Assembly (NCBI GenBank): GCA_903915615.1
Contig: CAIWTR010000369.1
Span: 1 to 5,252, forward strand
Direction: 5' to 3'
Source: an uncultured Armatimonadota bacterium
GTDB taxonomy: Bacteria > Armatimonadota > Armatimonadia > Armatimonadales > Armatimonadaceae
DNA length: 5,252 bases
In this document: one piece after another, positions 1 through 5,252 of the stretch
Position numbering within the stretch: the first letter of the stretch is position 1
How the letters are laid out: every line of letters begins with the position of its first letter
Made by a program: the position numbers and the translations under genes
Notes under the pieces: model-generated
What the model saw: only the letters and a program-made list of their open reading frames with translations
Told to the model about the DNA's origin: nothing
Databases searched by the model: none

Positions 1-398
1 CGCCCAGTGGCAATGAACTGATGGGCGATATCAAGACCGTAGACAAATCCCGAGCACGCTGCTGAGATGTCAAAGGCTGGGATATGGGATGCCCCAAGCG
101 CCGTCTGGACAAACGTTGCCGTTGCCGGAAGCATGTTGGTATCGCCGGTGCATGTCGAGAGAACAATCATCTCGATGTCCGCAATGGTTATCCCTGCACT
201 TCGCAGAGCATCCTCACATGCTTTGACCGCGAGATCGCCTGTTGATTGTCCATCCGCGACGATGCGGCGTTCGTGTATTCCCGTACGTGTGACAATCCAG
301 TCATCCGTGGTGTCCACAACCGCTTCGAGATCTTTATTGGTAACGATTCGCACGGGGACATCCATCCCCAAACCAGCAATGCGGGCTCCAAAGGTCAC
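1..398 (-). CDS. fabH: Beta-ketoacyl-ACP synthase III (KAS III), N-terminal part, cut by window edge
   Basis: FabH condenses an acyl-CoA primer (commonly acetyl-CoA) with malonyl-ACP, the first step of type II fatty-acid synthesis in the cytoplasm. About 132 residues are visible out of roughly 320 in the family. Seen in the translation: an N-terminal strand RIAGLGMDVP (6-15), the KAS III signature DDWIVTRTGIHERR (32-45) whose Trp and Arg contact CoA in known structures, and the nucleophile motif AACSGFVYG with the catalytic Cys at residue 115. The His and Asn of the catalytic triad lie beyond the window. The start is GTG at 398-396: it gives the usual family N-terminus, it has an AGGTGG ribosome site nine bases upstream, and it overlaps the plsX stop as GTGA, which points to translational coupling. 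Identity is secure. Primer preference (acetyl versus branched) cannot be told from this part. Confidence 0.95.
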   Translation of the reverse strand, partial: MTFGARIAGLGMDVPVRIVTNKDLEAVVDTTDDWIVTRTGIHERRIVADGQSTGDLAVKACEDALRSAGITIADIEMIVLSTCTGDTNMLPATATFVQTALGASHIPAFDISAACSGFVYGLDIAHQFIATG

Positions 399-1426
399 GA
401 TGATGCGCCACCTGACATGATGCGCCCGGCATCCACAAGTTTTTCAACCACACCACTACGACCAGCGCGTACCGCCGCCCGAATCGCATTCATCATGGTG
501 TAAGCGTTGCTTCGGCCATGTGCGATGATGGAAATGCCCTTGATACCAATCAGCGGTGCGCCGCCGATTTCAGCGTAGTCCACTCGCTTTGCCACCCGGC
601 GTACCGCCTCGTGCAAAATGGGTTGGTCAGGGTTCTCCGCGATGACATCCTTGAGGACAGAAATCGCAACAGATGCCATCCCTTCGACACCTTTGACCAA
701 AACGTTGCCATCAAAGCCGTCGCAAACGACGACATCGATAACACCATCAAGGACATGGTTACCTTCGGTGCATCCAATAAAGTTAATTGGCGCGGCTTCA
801 AGAGCAGCACGCACAGCTTTTGTAAGTTGGTTACCCTTGGTGTCTTCCTCGCCATTGGAGAGAAGTGCCACGCTAGGATTCGACCGACCGAATACGCGCT
901 CTGCGTAGACGGAGCCAAGTATGCCGAACTGCACCAGATGACTGAGCTGACAGTCAACATTCGCACCGGCATCCATTAGAAGTGTTGGGCGTCCTGTAGC
1001 GGTTGGCATCGGGGCAGCAATCGCAGGGCGGGCAACGCCATCGATACGCCCGATGTACTGGATTGCGGCAACAAGACAAGCCCCAGTGTTGCCGGCAGAA
1101 ACTGTCGCAGAAGCCCTGCCCTCGGCCACTAGCTTTGCAGCTACAACCAGAGATGCATTCGGCTTTGCCCGAACAGACTGCATGGGGTGATCACACATCC
1201 CAATTTCTTCGGATGTATGAACAATCTCAATTGAAGGGAGATTTTCGGCACCTTCCGCAGTCAAGATATCGCGGATTACGGTCTCATCCCCCACAAGCAG
1301 CAGCGTGACATTTTCATTGTCTTCGCTACCATCACGGAGGAATTGGACCGCACCACGAACGACTACTTCAGGACCATAATCGCCCCCCATCGCATCGACG
1401 GAGAGAGTTATCGCTTCAAGAGACAC
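395..1426 (-). CDS. plsX: Phosphate acyltransferase PlsX (acyl-ACP to acyl-phosphate)
   Basis: PlsX converts acyl-ACP and inorganic phosphate to acyl-phosphate, the acyl donor for PlsY in glycerol-3-phosphate acylation. It is a soluble protein that works at the inner face of the membrane. The 343-residue length is normal. Family motifs run in order: DAMGGD at 11-16, SAGNTGA at 110-116, GRIDGVARPA at 126-135, DAGAN at 152-156, LSNGEEDTKGN at 189-199, CDGFDGN at 235-241 and IIAHGRS at 300-306. The start is GTG (1426-1424), preceded by a modest AGGT seven bases away. It follows the rpmF stop by only 17 bases and overlaps fabH by four, so it is placed between a ribosomal protein gene and a fatty-acid initiation gene as in the classical rpmF-plsX-fabH operon. 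The gene looks intact, with no frameshift or missing motif. Confidence 0.97.
   Translation of the reverse strand: MSLEAITLSVDAMGGDYGPEVVVRGAVQFLRDGSEDNENVTLLLVGDETVIRDILTAEGAENLPSIEIVHTSEEIGMCDHPMQSVRAKPNASLVVAAKLVAEGRASATVSAGNTGACLVAAIQYIGRIDGVARPAIAAPMPTATGRPTLLMDAGANVDCQLSHLVQFGILGSVYAERVFGRSNPSVALLSNGEEDTKGNQLTKAVRAALEAAPINFIGCTEGNHVLDGVIDVVVCDGFDGNVLVKGVEGMASVAISVLKDVIAENPDQPILHEAVRRVAKRVDYAEIGGAPLIGIKGISIIAHGRSNAYTMMNAIRAAVRAGRSGVVEKLVDAGRIMSGGASS
396..413 (-). promoter_or_regulatory. fabH ribosome binding site and GTGA stop/start overlap
   Basis: On the minus strand AGGTGG (413-408) sits nine bases before the GTG start of fabH (398-396). The site lies inside the last codons of plsX, and the plsX stop TGA (397-395) shares two bases with the start codon. 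This arrangement fixes the otherwise non-obvious GTG start and implies that ribosomes finishing plsX can re-initiate on fabH (inference). Confidence 0.75.
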
Positions 1427-1443
1427 TGTAATGACCTAACCGG

Positions 1444-1635
1444 TTAGCCGTTTACTTCGGCCTTTGGCGTCAGCCACTGGCGACCGTTGTAGTAACCACA
1501 GCTAGCACAGATGTGGTGAGCACGCGCTGCAGCGCCGCAGCGCTTGCAGGTCGTGAGGGTTGGAGACGTAAGTTTGTAGTGCGTTCGGCGCTTCGCTTGG
1601 CGGGCCGACGAATGGCGGCGCTTTGGCAGTGGCAT
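1444..1635 (-). CDS. rpmF: Large-subunit ribosomal protein bL32, zinc-binding (C+) form
   Basis: bL32 is a small basic protein of the 50S subunit. The 63-residue product starts MPLPKRRHS, close to the usual AVPKRRHS family start, followed by an Arg/Lys-rich stretch (5-21) that contacts 23S rRNA in known ribosomes. The second half is a zinc ribbon with Cys 30, 33, 43 and 46 (CKRCG and CASCG), so this is the four-cysteine type and not the cysteine-free paralogue that some bacteria use under zinc shortage. The ATG at 1635-1633 is preceded by AAAGGA (1652-1647) with an 11-base spacer, slightly longer than ideal. The yceD gene lies 90 bases upstream and plsX 17 bases downstream. The last 12 residues (about 52-63) follow the zinc ribbon and are not informative. 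Confidence 0.97.
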   Translation of the reverse strand: MPLPKRRHSSARQAKRRTHYKLTSPTLTTCKRCGAAARAHHICASCGYYNGRQWLTPKAEVNG

Positions 1636-1646
1636 GGCTATGCAAT

Positions 1647-1665
1647 TCCTTTACAATGTGTAAGG
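1647..1665 (-). promoter_or_regulatory. rpmF leader hairpin overlapping the Shine-Dalgarno site
   Basis: In the mRNA sense the segment reads CCUUACA (1665-1659), a CAU loop (1658-1656), then UGUAAAGG (1655-1648). CCUU pairs with AAGG and ACA with UGU, leaving one unpaired A, for seven base pairs. The 3' arm contains most of AAAGGA (1652-1647), the rpmF ribosome binding site, so the folded form would hide it. The pairing is seen in the sequence; a role in controlling bL32 translation is inference. The helix is AU-rich with a three-base loop, so its stability may be modest. Confidence 0.4.
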
Positions 1666-1725
1666 TGCGTCGTTAATCGTCGTACCTTCCAAGTTGGAGA
1701 GTCTATCGTGAACGGAACTCGGATG

Positions 1726-2403
1726 CTACTCCGCGGATGAATTTGCTTCGAGGAGAGCGGCTAATCCTGCGAATGGACGCTGTGTTTCGGCCGGAAGAAC
1801 CTCTGATTCCAAGTCGGTCGAATAGGTTGCATAACCCGTACAGGAGTCTCCACAGAATGGCTGCAGTGGCTCAGCAAGCAGGAGAGACTGTCGTAGCAGC
1901 TCAGCAACATCCAGGACCGACCCATCTATGACAGGTGCAGTGACATTCTGGTCGACCGCCTTGACTTCCTCGTGGCGTGTAGCGGTGTTGTCTGCGATAA
2001 GGTCGTATTCCTCTTCCAGAACGATCACAATCGCTTCCTCGTACCGTTTCAAGCACCTGGCGCACGGCAGCCAAACATTGGCTGAAGCCTTGCCACGCAG
2101 AACGAGAATGGCGCCAGTATTCGTAAGGGTAATCTTCCCTTCCACGATGCCAGACACGGGAACATCACCTGATACCGGATCGAAACACCCAATCGCTGGA
2201 ATCGCGATCTGATGGACATAGTGCATCCCAATCGTCCGGAGGATTTCGGCAATGTCCATCTGAAACGATTCAGGAACTGGAACTCCATTGGATGAGACAC
2301 TCGGTTGTGCGGGCATTGGACGCCGCTCTGGTGCAGCGTGGGGCTTCTTTACGGGGCGCGGTGGTTTCTCACTCCCAAGGTAATTCAAACGTGATGGCTT
2401 CAT
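1726..2403 (-). CDS. yceD: YceD/DUF177 family protein with incomplete cysteine motif
   Basis: DUF177 proteins are encoded next to rpmF in most bacteria and have been linked to 23S rRNA or large-subunit biogenesis in plants and bacteria; the molecular role is not settled. I start at the ATG at 2403 (225 residues) because AGGAG lies just upstream, whereas the longer frame opens with TTG at 2445 without a ribosome site. Residues 1-45 are rich in Pro, Lys and Arg and probably disordered, longer than in compact members. The core contains LPCARCLKRYE (112-122) with Cys 114 and 117, an acidic EEEYDL strand (130-135), and LDVAELLRQSLLLAEPLQPFC (164-184). The usual C-terminal pattern CxxxCKGLCPxCG appears here as CGDSCTGYATYS: Cys 184 and 188 remain, while the last two cysteines are Ala 192 and Ser 195. 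Position before rpmF supports the family call. Confidence 0.88.
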   Translation of the reverse strand: MKPSRLNYLGSEKPPRPVKKPHAAPERRPMPAQPSVSSNGVPVPESFQMDIAEILRTIGMHYVHQIAIPAIGCFDPVSGDVPVSGIVEGKITLTNTGAILVLRGKASANVWLPCARCLKRYEEAIVIVLEEEYDLIADNTATRHEEVKAVDQNVTAPVIDGSVLDVAELLRQSLLLAEPLQPFCGDSCTGYATYSTDLESEVLPAETQRPFAGLAALLEANSSAE

Positions 2404-2413
2404 AGTGCTCCTA
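2404..2413 (-). promoter_or_regulatory. Ribosome binding site that sets the yceD start
   Basis: AGGAG (2412-2408) precedes ATG 2403-2401 with a four-base spacer. The spacer is short but the match is strong, and the alternative TTG at 2445 has nothing comparable before it. The site decides for the 225-residue product over the 239-residue one. Confidence 0.65.
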
Positions 2414-2468
2414 TTTACGATTCCCCGGACGAGCAGGTTCCGCAATTGTTGTTGGTAAGGTGAGATAT

Positions 2469-3101
2469 TTATCGGTTGGGGCGTCCAGCGTTGCGGTGGT
2501 CCAGCTGTGCACGTCCCTTTTGAATCGACGACTTGATGCTGGCAATGCGGTGTCCAAAGTCATCGTGGATCATCCCGACAGACGCTTCCAGGCTATTGAG
2601 AACATCGGCGGCGTAGCTATCTGCTCCGGCACACATCTGCTGGCTCTCAGCCCGGGCGGCATCTCCAATACGTGCGGCTTCCTCTTCAGCAAGCCGGATA
2701 ATTTCTCGGGCCTGCTCCTGTGACATCCGCACAACCTCAGACTTCGAAACTAAGCCTTCCGCATCAAGCCGGGCGCGCTCCAAAAGTCTTTGCGCCTCCG
2801 CACGGGCGGCATCGACAACATTTCCAGCTTCCGCCAGCGCAGCAGCCTTTGTCTGTTCAGCCTCATTGCGTGCTGATCCAACCCTGGAATCTGCTTCGTG
2901 ATGCGCAGCGCCGATGATTTCATCCCGCTTTTCACGGATCACAACGGCTTCCTTCATCTCACTTGGTAAAGATCCACGAATTTTGTTCACAATCATCATG
3001 AACTCATCCACATCGATGCGGATAAATCCAAGCACACCCTTCGCTTCCTCAACCATATGCTCGAGGCGTTCAAGCTCACGCAACGTAACGATCGGATCCA
3101 T
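2469..3101 (-). CDS. DivIVA/SepIVA-like coiled-coil protein
   Basis: The product is a soluble, 210-residue, mostly helical protein without signal peptide or membrane segment. Residues 1-24 (LRELERLEHMVEEAKGV) and 28-60 (RIDVDEFMMIVNKIRGSLPSEMKEAVVIREKRDEI) form an N-terminal module. Residues 61-155 are an Ala/Glu/Arg-rich coiled coil with recurring AAR-AEA units, and LVSKSEVVRMSQEQA lies at 117-131. The C-terminal 156-200 region ends in KGRAQL. From recall, the VEEAKG opening, the IRGSLPSEM-like segment, the LVSxxEVV segment and the GRxQL end match mycobacterial SepIVA (Rv2927c), a DivIVA-domain protein needed for septation, and its gene there also precedes a DUF177 gene. The ATG at 3101 is chosen over an in-frame TTG at 3125 because GAGGAA lies nine bases upstream. 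Function in this organism is inference. Homology tools may mislabel it as ATP synthase subunit b because of the coiled coil. Confidence 0.75.
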   Translation of the reverse strand: MDPIVTLRELERLEHMVEEAKGVLGFIRIDVDEFMMIVNKIRGSLPSEMKEAVVIREKRDEIIGAAHHEADSRVGSARNEAEQTKAAALAEAGNVVDAARAEAQRLLERARLDAEGLVSKSEVVRMSQEQAREIIRLAEEEAARIGDAARAESQQMCAGADSYAADVLNSLEASVGMIHDDFGHRIASIKSSIQKGRAQLDHRNAGRPNR

Positions 3102-3116
3102 TTGCACTGCTTCCTC
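3102..3116 (-). promoter_or_regulatory. Ribosome binding site that sets the coiled-coil gene start
   Basis: GAGGAA (3116-3111) lies nine bases before ATG 3101-3099. The longer in-frame opening at TTG 3125 has no purine-rich site before it and would place this GAGGAA inside the coding region. The 50-base spacer after coaD shows no clear promoter or terminator. Confidence 0.65.
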
Positions 3117-3151
3117 AGGACACAATTACGATAAGTGCCAACGCACGTACT

Positions 3152-3658
3152 CTATCGCTCTTGGGATGTATTGACATCAAAGCTACGTCGGAGCGCATCC
3201 ATCACGACGGATGGCACCAATGGACTACAGTCACCGCCGACGCGGACCATTTCCTTCACAATAGATGATGAAAGAAACTGATATTCAGCACTGGTCATCA
3301 GGAACATCGTCTCGACCGTCGGGTCCAAATGCCGGTTCGCCAGCGCCATTTGAAACTCATACTCAAAGTCAGATATCGCACGGAGGCCCTTGACGAGCAC
3401 CGATGCCCCATGCTGTTTAGCGAAGGCAACCAGCATCCCGTCAAAGCTTTCCACCTCGACGTTTTGGAGCTCACTTACTGCGACCTGAATCAGGGAGACC
3501 CTTTCCTCAGTGGTAAACAGAGGCGCCTTTCCAACATTTCGTCCCACACCGACGATGACTTTGTCAAAAATGCCCGCTGCACGTCGGATGACATCCAAAT
3601 GTCCGTTTGTAACAGGATCAAATGACCCTGGATAGACCGCGATGCGTTGCTTACTCAT
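3152..3658 (-). CDS. coaD: Phosphopantetheine adenylyltransferase (PPAT)
   Basis: CoaD transfers the adenylyl group of ATP to 4'-phosphopantetheine, giving dephospho-CoA, the penultimate step of CoA synthesis in the cytoplasm. The 168-residue length is typical for this hexameric nucleotidyltransferase. Visible motifs: YPGSFDPVTNGHLDVI at 9-24 with the TxGH nucleotide-binding signature (Thr 17, His 20), Lys 44 in the loop corresponding to the catalytic Lys 42 region of the E. coli enzyme, VKGLRAISDFEYEFQMALANRHL at 89-111 for pantetheine and ATP contacts, and LSSSIVKEM at 129-137 for ATP. The ATG (3658-3656) overlaps the recG stop as ATGA and has GGGAG seven bases upstream, so translation is probably coupled to recG. 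No defect is visible. The rsmD gene that often sits between recG and coaD is missing here. Confidence 0.97.
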   Translation of the reverse strand: MSKQRIAVYPGSFDPVTNGHLDVIRRAAGIFDKVIVGVGRNVGKAPLFTTEERVSLIQVAVSELQNVEVESFDGMLVAFAKQHGASVLVKGLRAISDFEYEFQMALANRHLDPTVETMFLMTSAEYQFLSSSIVKEMVRVGGDCSPLVPSVVMDALRRSFDVNTSQER

Positions 3659-3670
3659 GCCACTGCTCCC
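3655..3670 (-). promoter_or_regulatory. coaD ribosome binding site and ATGA overlap with recG
   Basis: GGGAG (3670-3666) precedes the coaD ATG by seven bases and lies within the last codons of recG. The recG TGA (3657-3655) shares two bases with the coaD ATG, the classical arrangement for translational coupling. Confidence 0.75.
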
Positions 3671-5252
3671 ACATCAACACTGTTGATATACGCCTCAATC
3701 CGCTGATGAACACTACAATTATCCATGTGATTTGGATCCTTGAGCACCTCACGGGCATCTTCTGCGGCAGCCACGCTCAAATCAGCATCCTTTGCAAGAT
3801 CCGTCACACGCAGCTGTGGAACTCCACTCTGGCGCAAACCAATCACATCGCCAGGACCTCTGAGACGCAAATCCTCCTGCGCGATGACAAAACCATCCGT
3901 CGTCGATGCCATCACGGATAGCCGTTGCAGTCCTATTTCCGTCGGATTGCCGGATGTGACTAAAACGCAAAAGCTCTGCTGATCCCCTCGACCGACGCGG
4001 CCTCGAAGCTGGTGCAGCTGCGCCAAACCAAACTGGTCGGCGGCTTCTATAACGATCGCATTGGCTCGAGGCACATCGACGCCAACTTCGATCACCGTCG
4101 TCGCGAGCAGGACATCGATGTCACCTTTACGGAAAGCATCCATGATCTGGCTCCGCTCCTCTTCGCGCAGCTGTCCATGAACCATTCCCAGGCGGCATTG
4201 GCTGAGCCAGCCACGCGAAAGGTCAGCGAACAAACCAACAACCGACTCGAGTGACTCCTCGCCATCGGGAGCAATCGCCGGACACACCACGTACGCCTGG
4301 CCACCATCCGTGATGACCTTGCGCACGCCATCGTAGACTTTGGCCCGCTGTTCCTGCCCCCGAACGTGGGTGCGTATCGGTTTCCGTCCACCGGGAAGGG
4401 TCATAATCGTCGAAACGTCGACATCGCCGACGGTCACCTGCGTCAACGTCCGTGGGATGGGCGTCGCGCTCATCAGTAGCATATGTGAGATGCCATCGTT
4501 GGGCTTTGTCATCAGTGCATTCCGCTGCCCCACTCCAAAGCGGTGTTGTTCATCAATAATGCTTAGGGCGAGGCGTGGAAGCTTGACATTCGGCTCAAGA
4601 ACGGCATGTGTCGCGACGAGGACCATCGGCTCACCGGCGGCAAGCATGTCGAGCAGCGGGCGGCGATGTTTCTCTGGAACGCTTCCGCTGAGGAATTCGA
4701 CACGAAAGCCGAGTGGCTCGAGGAGGTTTCGGAGGACGACGAGCTGTTGCCGAGCCAGGAGCTCCGTTGGGGCGAGGAAGACACCCTGCAAGCCGCAGGA
4801 GAGCACGGCCAAGAGCCCGACCGCGGCTACCACCGTCTTTCCACAGCCGACATCTCCTTGGATTAAGCGCACCATCCCGGATGACTGACGGAGCGACTTT
4901 AGAACATCATCGATGACATCCACCTGGCCACTGGTAAGTTCATAGGGTAGCGCTTTGACAAAGGCATCAAATATTGGCCGGTCTACGTTTACGACGGGAG
5001 CGGCTTTGTCAGCGAGGAGTATCCGGCGAGACTGGAGGACGCCGTGAAGGATGAGCAGTTCTTCGTAGGCAAAGCGGCGGCGAGCAGTCTCATGATGCCG
5101 CTCGGACGATGGAATGTGCATGTCCTTTATCGCCGTCATAAGGTGCGGAAGCTGGTATTTCGCCCGAAGCGTCCCTGGCAGGAGGTCTGTCAATGTTGGG
5201 GCGTACGTTGTCAGGGCTGCTTCCGCCCATTCCCGAAGATTGGCCTGAGTAA
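3655..5252 (-). CDS. recG: ATP-dependent DNA helicase RecG, C-terminal part, cut by window edge
   Basis: RecG is a superfamily 2 double-strand translocase that remodels stalled replication forks and Holliday junctions. About 531 codons are visible and the frame runs open through the window edge; the N-terminal wedge domain is therefore largely outside (family length about 680-800). Numbered from the Leu codon TTG at 5193, motifs are: Walker A GDVGCGKT (113-120), APTELLA (141-147), Walker B IIDEQHRFG (212-220), SATPIPRTL (242-250), MVHGQL (337-342), ATTVIEVGVDVPRA (364-377), arginine-finger motif QLRGRVGRG (395-403) and the TRG region FVIAQEDLRLRGPGDVIGLRQSG (435-457), which couples ATP hydrolysis to translocation. 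Walker A carries Cys where Ser is usual. The TTG at 5193 is not taken as the start, because the 19 codons before it (LREWAEAALTTYAPTL-like) fit RecG linker sequence. The gene overlaps coaD by four bases. Confidence 0.96.
   Translation of the reverse strand, partial: TQANLREWAEAALTTYAPTLTDLLPGTLRAKYQLPHLMTAIKDMHIPSSERHHETARRRFAYEELLILHGVLQSRRILLADKAAPVVNVDRPIFDAFVKALPYELTSGQVDVIDDVLKSLRQSSGMVRLIQGDVGCGKTVVAAVGLLAVLSCGLQGVFLAPTELLARQQLVVLRNLLEPLGFRVEFLSGSVPEKHRRPLLDMLAAGEPMVLVATHAVLEPNVKLPRLALSIIDEQHRFGVGQRNALMTKPNDGISHMLLMSATPIPRTLTQVTVGDVDVSTIMTLPGGRKPIRTHVRGQEQRAKVYDGVRKVITDGGQAYVVCPAIAPDGEESLESVVGLFADLSRGWLSQCRLGMVHGQLREEERSQIMDAFRKGDIDVLLATTVIEVGVDVPRANAIVIEAADQFGLAQLHQLRGRVGRGDQQSFCVLVTSGNPTEIGLQRLSVMASTTDGFVIAQEDLRLRGPGDVIGLRQSGVPQLRVTDLAKDADLSVAAAEDAREVLKDPNHMDNCSVHQRIEAYINSVDVGAVA

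Noticed and set aside
67..420. Plus-strand open frame opposite fabH
   Set aside because: The minus strand here encodes FabH with its catalytic motif; the plus frame is a shadow.
518..979. 153-residue plus-strand open frame inside plsX
   Set aside because: It is antisense to the conserved PlsX region with SNGEEDTKGN and CDGFDGN; no plausible start context and no family resemblance.
2421..2443. Possible terminator hairpin between the coiled-coil gene and yceD
   Set aside because: Only a four-pair CGGA/TCCG stem with a nine-base loop and no T-tract follows, too weak to call.
2404..2445. Longer yceD starting at TTG 2445
   Set aside because: No ribosome site precedes the TTG, while the ATG at 2403 has AGGAG immediately upstream.
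2650..2820. DNA repeat (gcccgggcggcatc and gcacgggcggcatc)
   Set aside because: The two copies encode equivalent DAARAE units of the coiled coil, so protein repetition explains them.
2469..3101. Annotation of the coiled-coil gene as ATP synthase subunit b
   Set aside because: There is no N-terminal membrane helix and no neighbouring ATP synthase genes; the similarity would be due to the Ala/Glu-rich coiled coil.
4340..4888. 182-residue open frame on the plus strand inside recG
   Set aside because: It lies wholly antisense to conserved RecG helicase motifs, is rich in Arg, Ser and Pro as expected from an opposite-strand frame, and shows no recognisable domain.

Overview
This is a gene-dense bacterial housekeeping window with every real gene on the minus strand. 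In transcription order (high to low coordinate) it reads: recG (5' end cut by the window edge), coaD, a DivIVA/SepIVA-like coiled-coil gene, a yceD/DUF177 gene, rpmF, plsX and fabH (3' end cut by the window edge). The genes either overlap by four bases (recG/coaD through ATGA, plsX/fabH through GTGA) or are separated by 17 to 90 bases. I see no convincing terminator or strong promoter between them, so one long co-transcribed unit is the simplest reading (inference).

Region by region: 5252-3655 encodes the helicase core and C-terminal TRG region of RecG, the branched-DNA translocase. 3658-3152 encodes CoaD, which makes dephospho-CoA. 3101-2469 encodes a roughly 210-residue Ala/Glu-rich coiled-coil protein that by recall resembles the actinobacterial septation factor SepIVA. 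2403-1726 encodes a DUF177/YceD protein with a Pro/Lys-rich N-terminal tail and an incomplete cysteine set. 1635-1444 encodes ribosomal protein bL32 in its four-cysteine, zinc-binding form. 1426-395 encodes PlsX, and 398-1 encodes the first 132 residues of FabH, including the active-site cysteine. The only notable non-coding stretch is the 90-base yceD-rpmF spacer, where a small hairpin overlaps the rpmF Shine-Dalgarno sequence.

The genes fit together as a growth cluster. CoaD supplies CoA, which is needed for acyl-CoA and acyl carrier protein. FabH starts fatty-acid chains and PlsX makes the acyl-phosphate that enters phospholipid synthesis. bL32 and YceD connect to ribosome production, and the coiled-coil protein may connect to division or envelope growth. 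The yceD-rpmF-plsX-fabH order is the classical arrangement known from proteobacteria, while coaD-SepIVA-like-DUF177 recalls actinobacterial neighbourhoods. Moderate GC content, clear Shine-Dalgarno sites and mixed ATG/GTG starts indicate a free-living bacterium. The combination suggests a lineage outside the best-studied groups (Armatimonadota, Chloroflexota or a relative would be possible), but I cannot assign the phylum from this sequence. There is no tRNA, rRNA, CRISPR array, mobile element or recognisable defence system. I did not find an undescribed multi-gene system; the points most worth a second look are the coiled-coil gene and its placement, the degenerate cysteines of YceD, and the rpmF leader hairpin.
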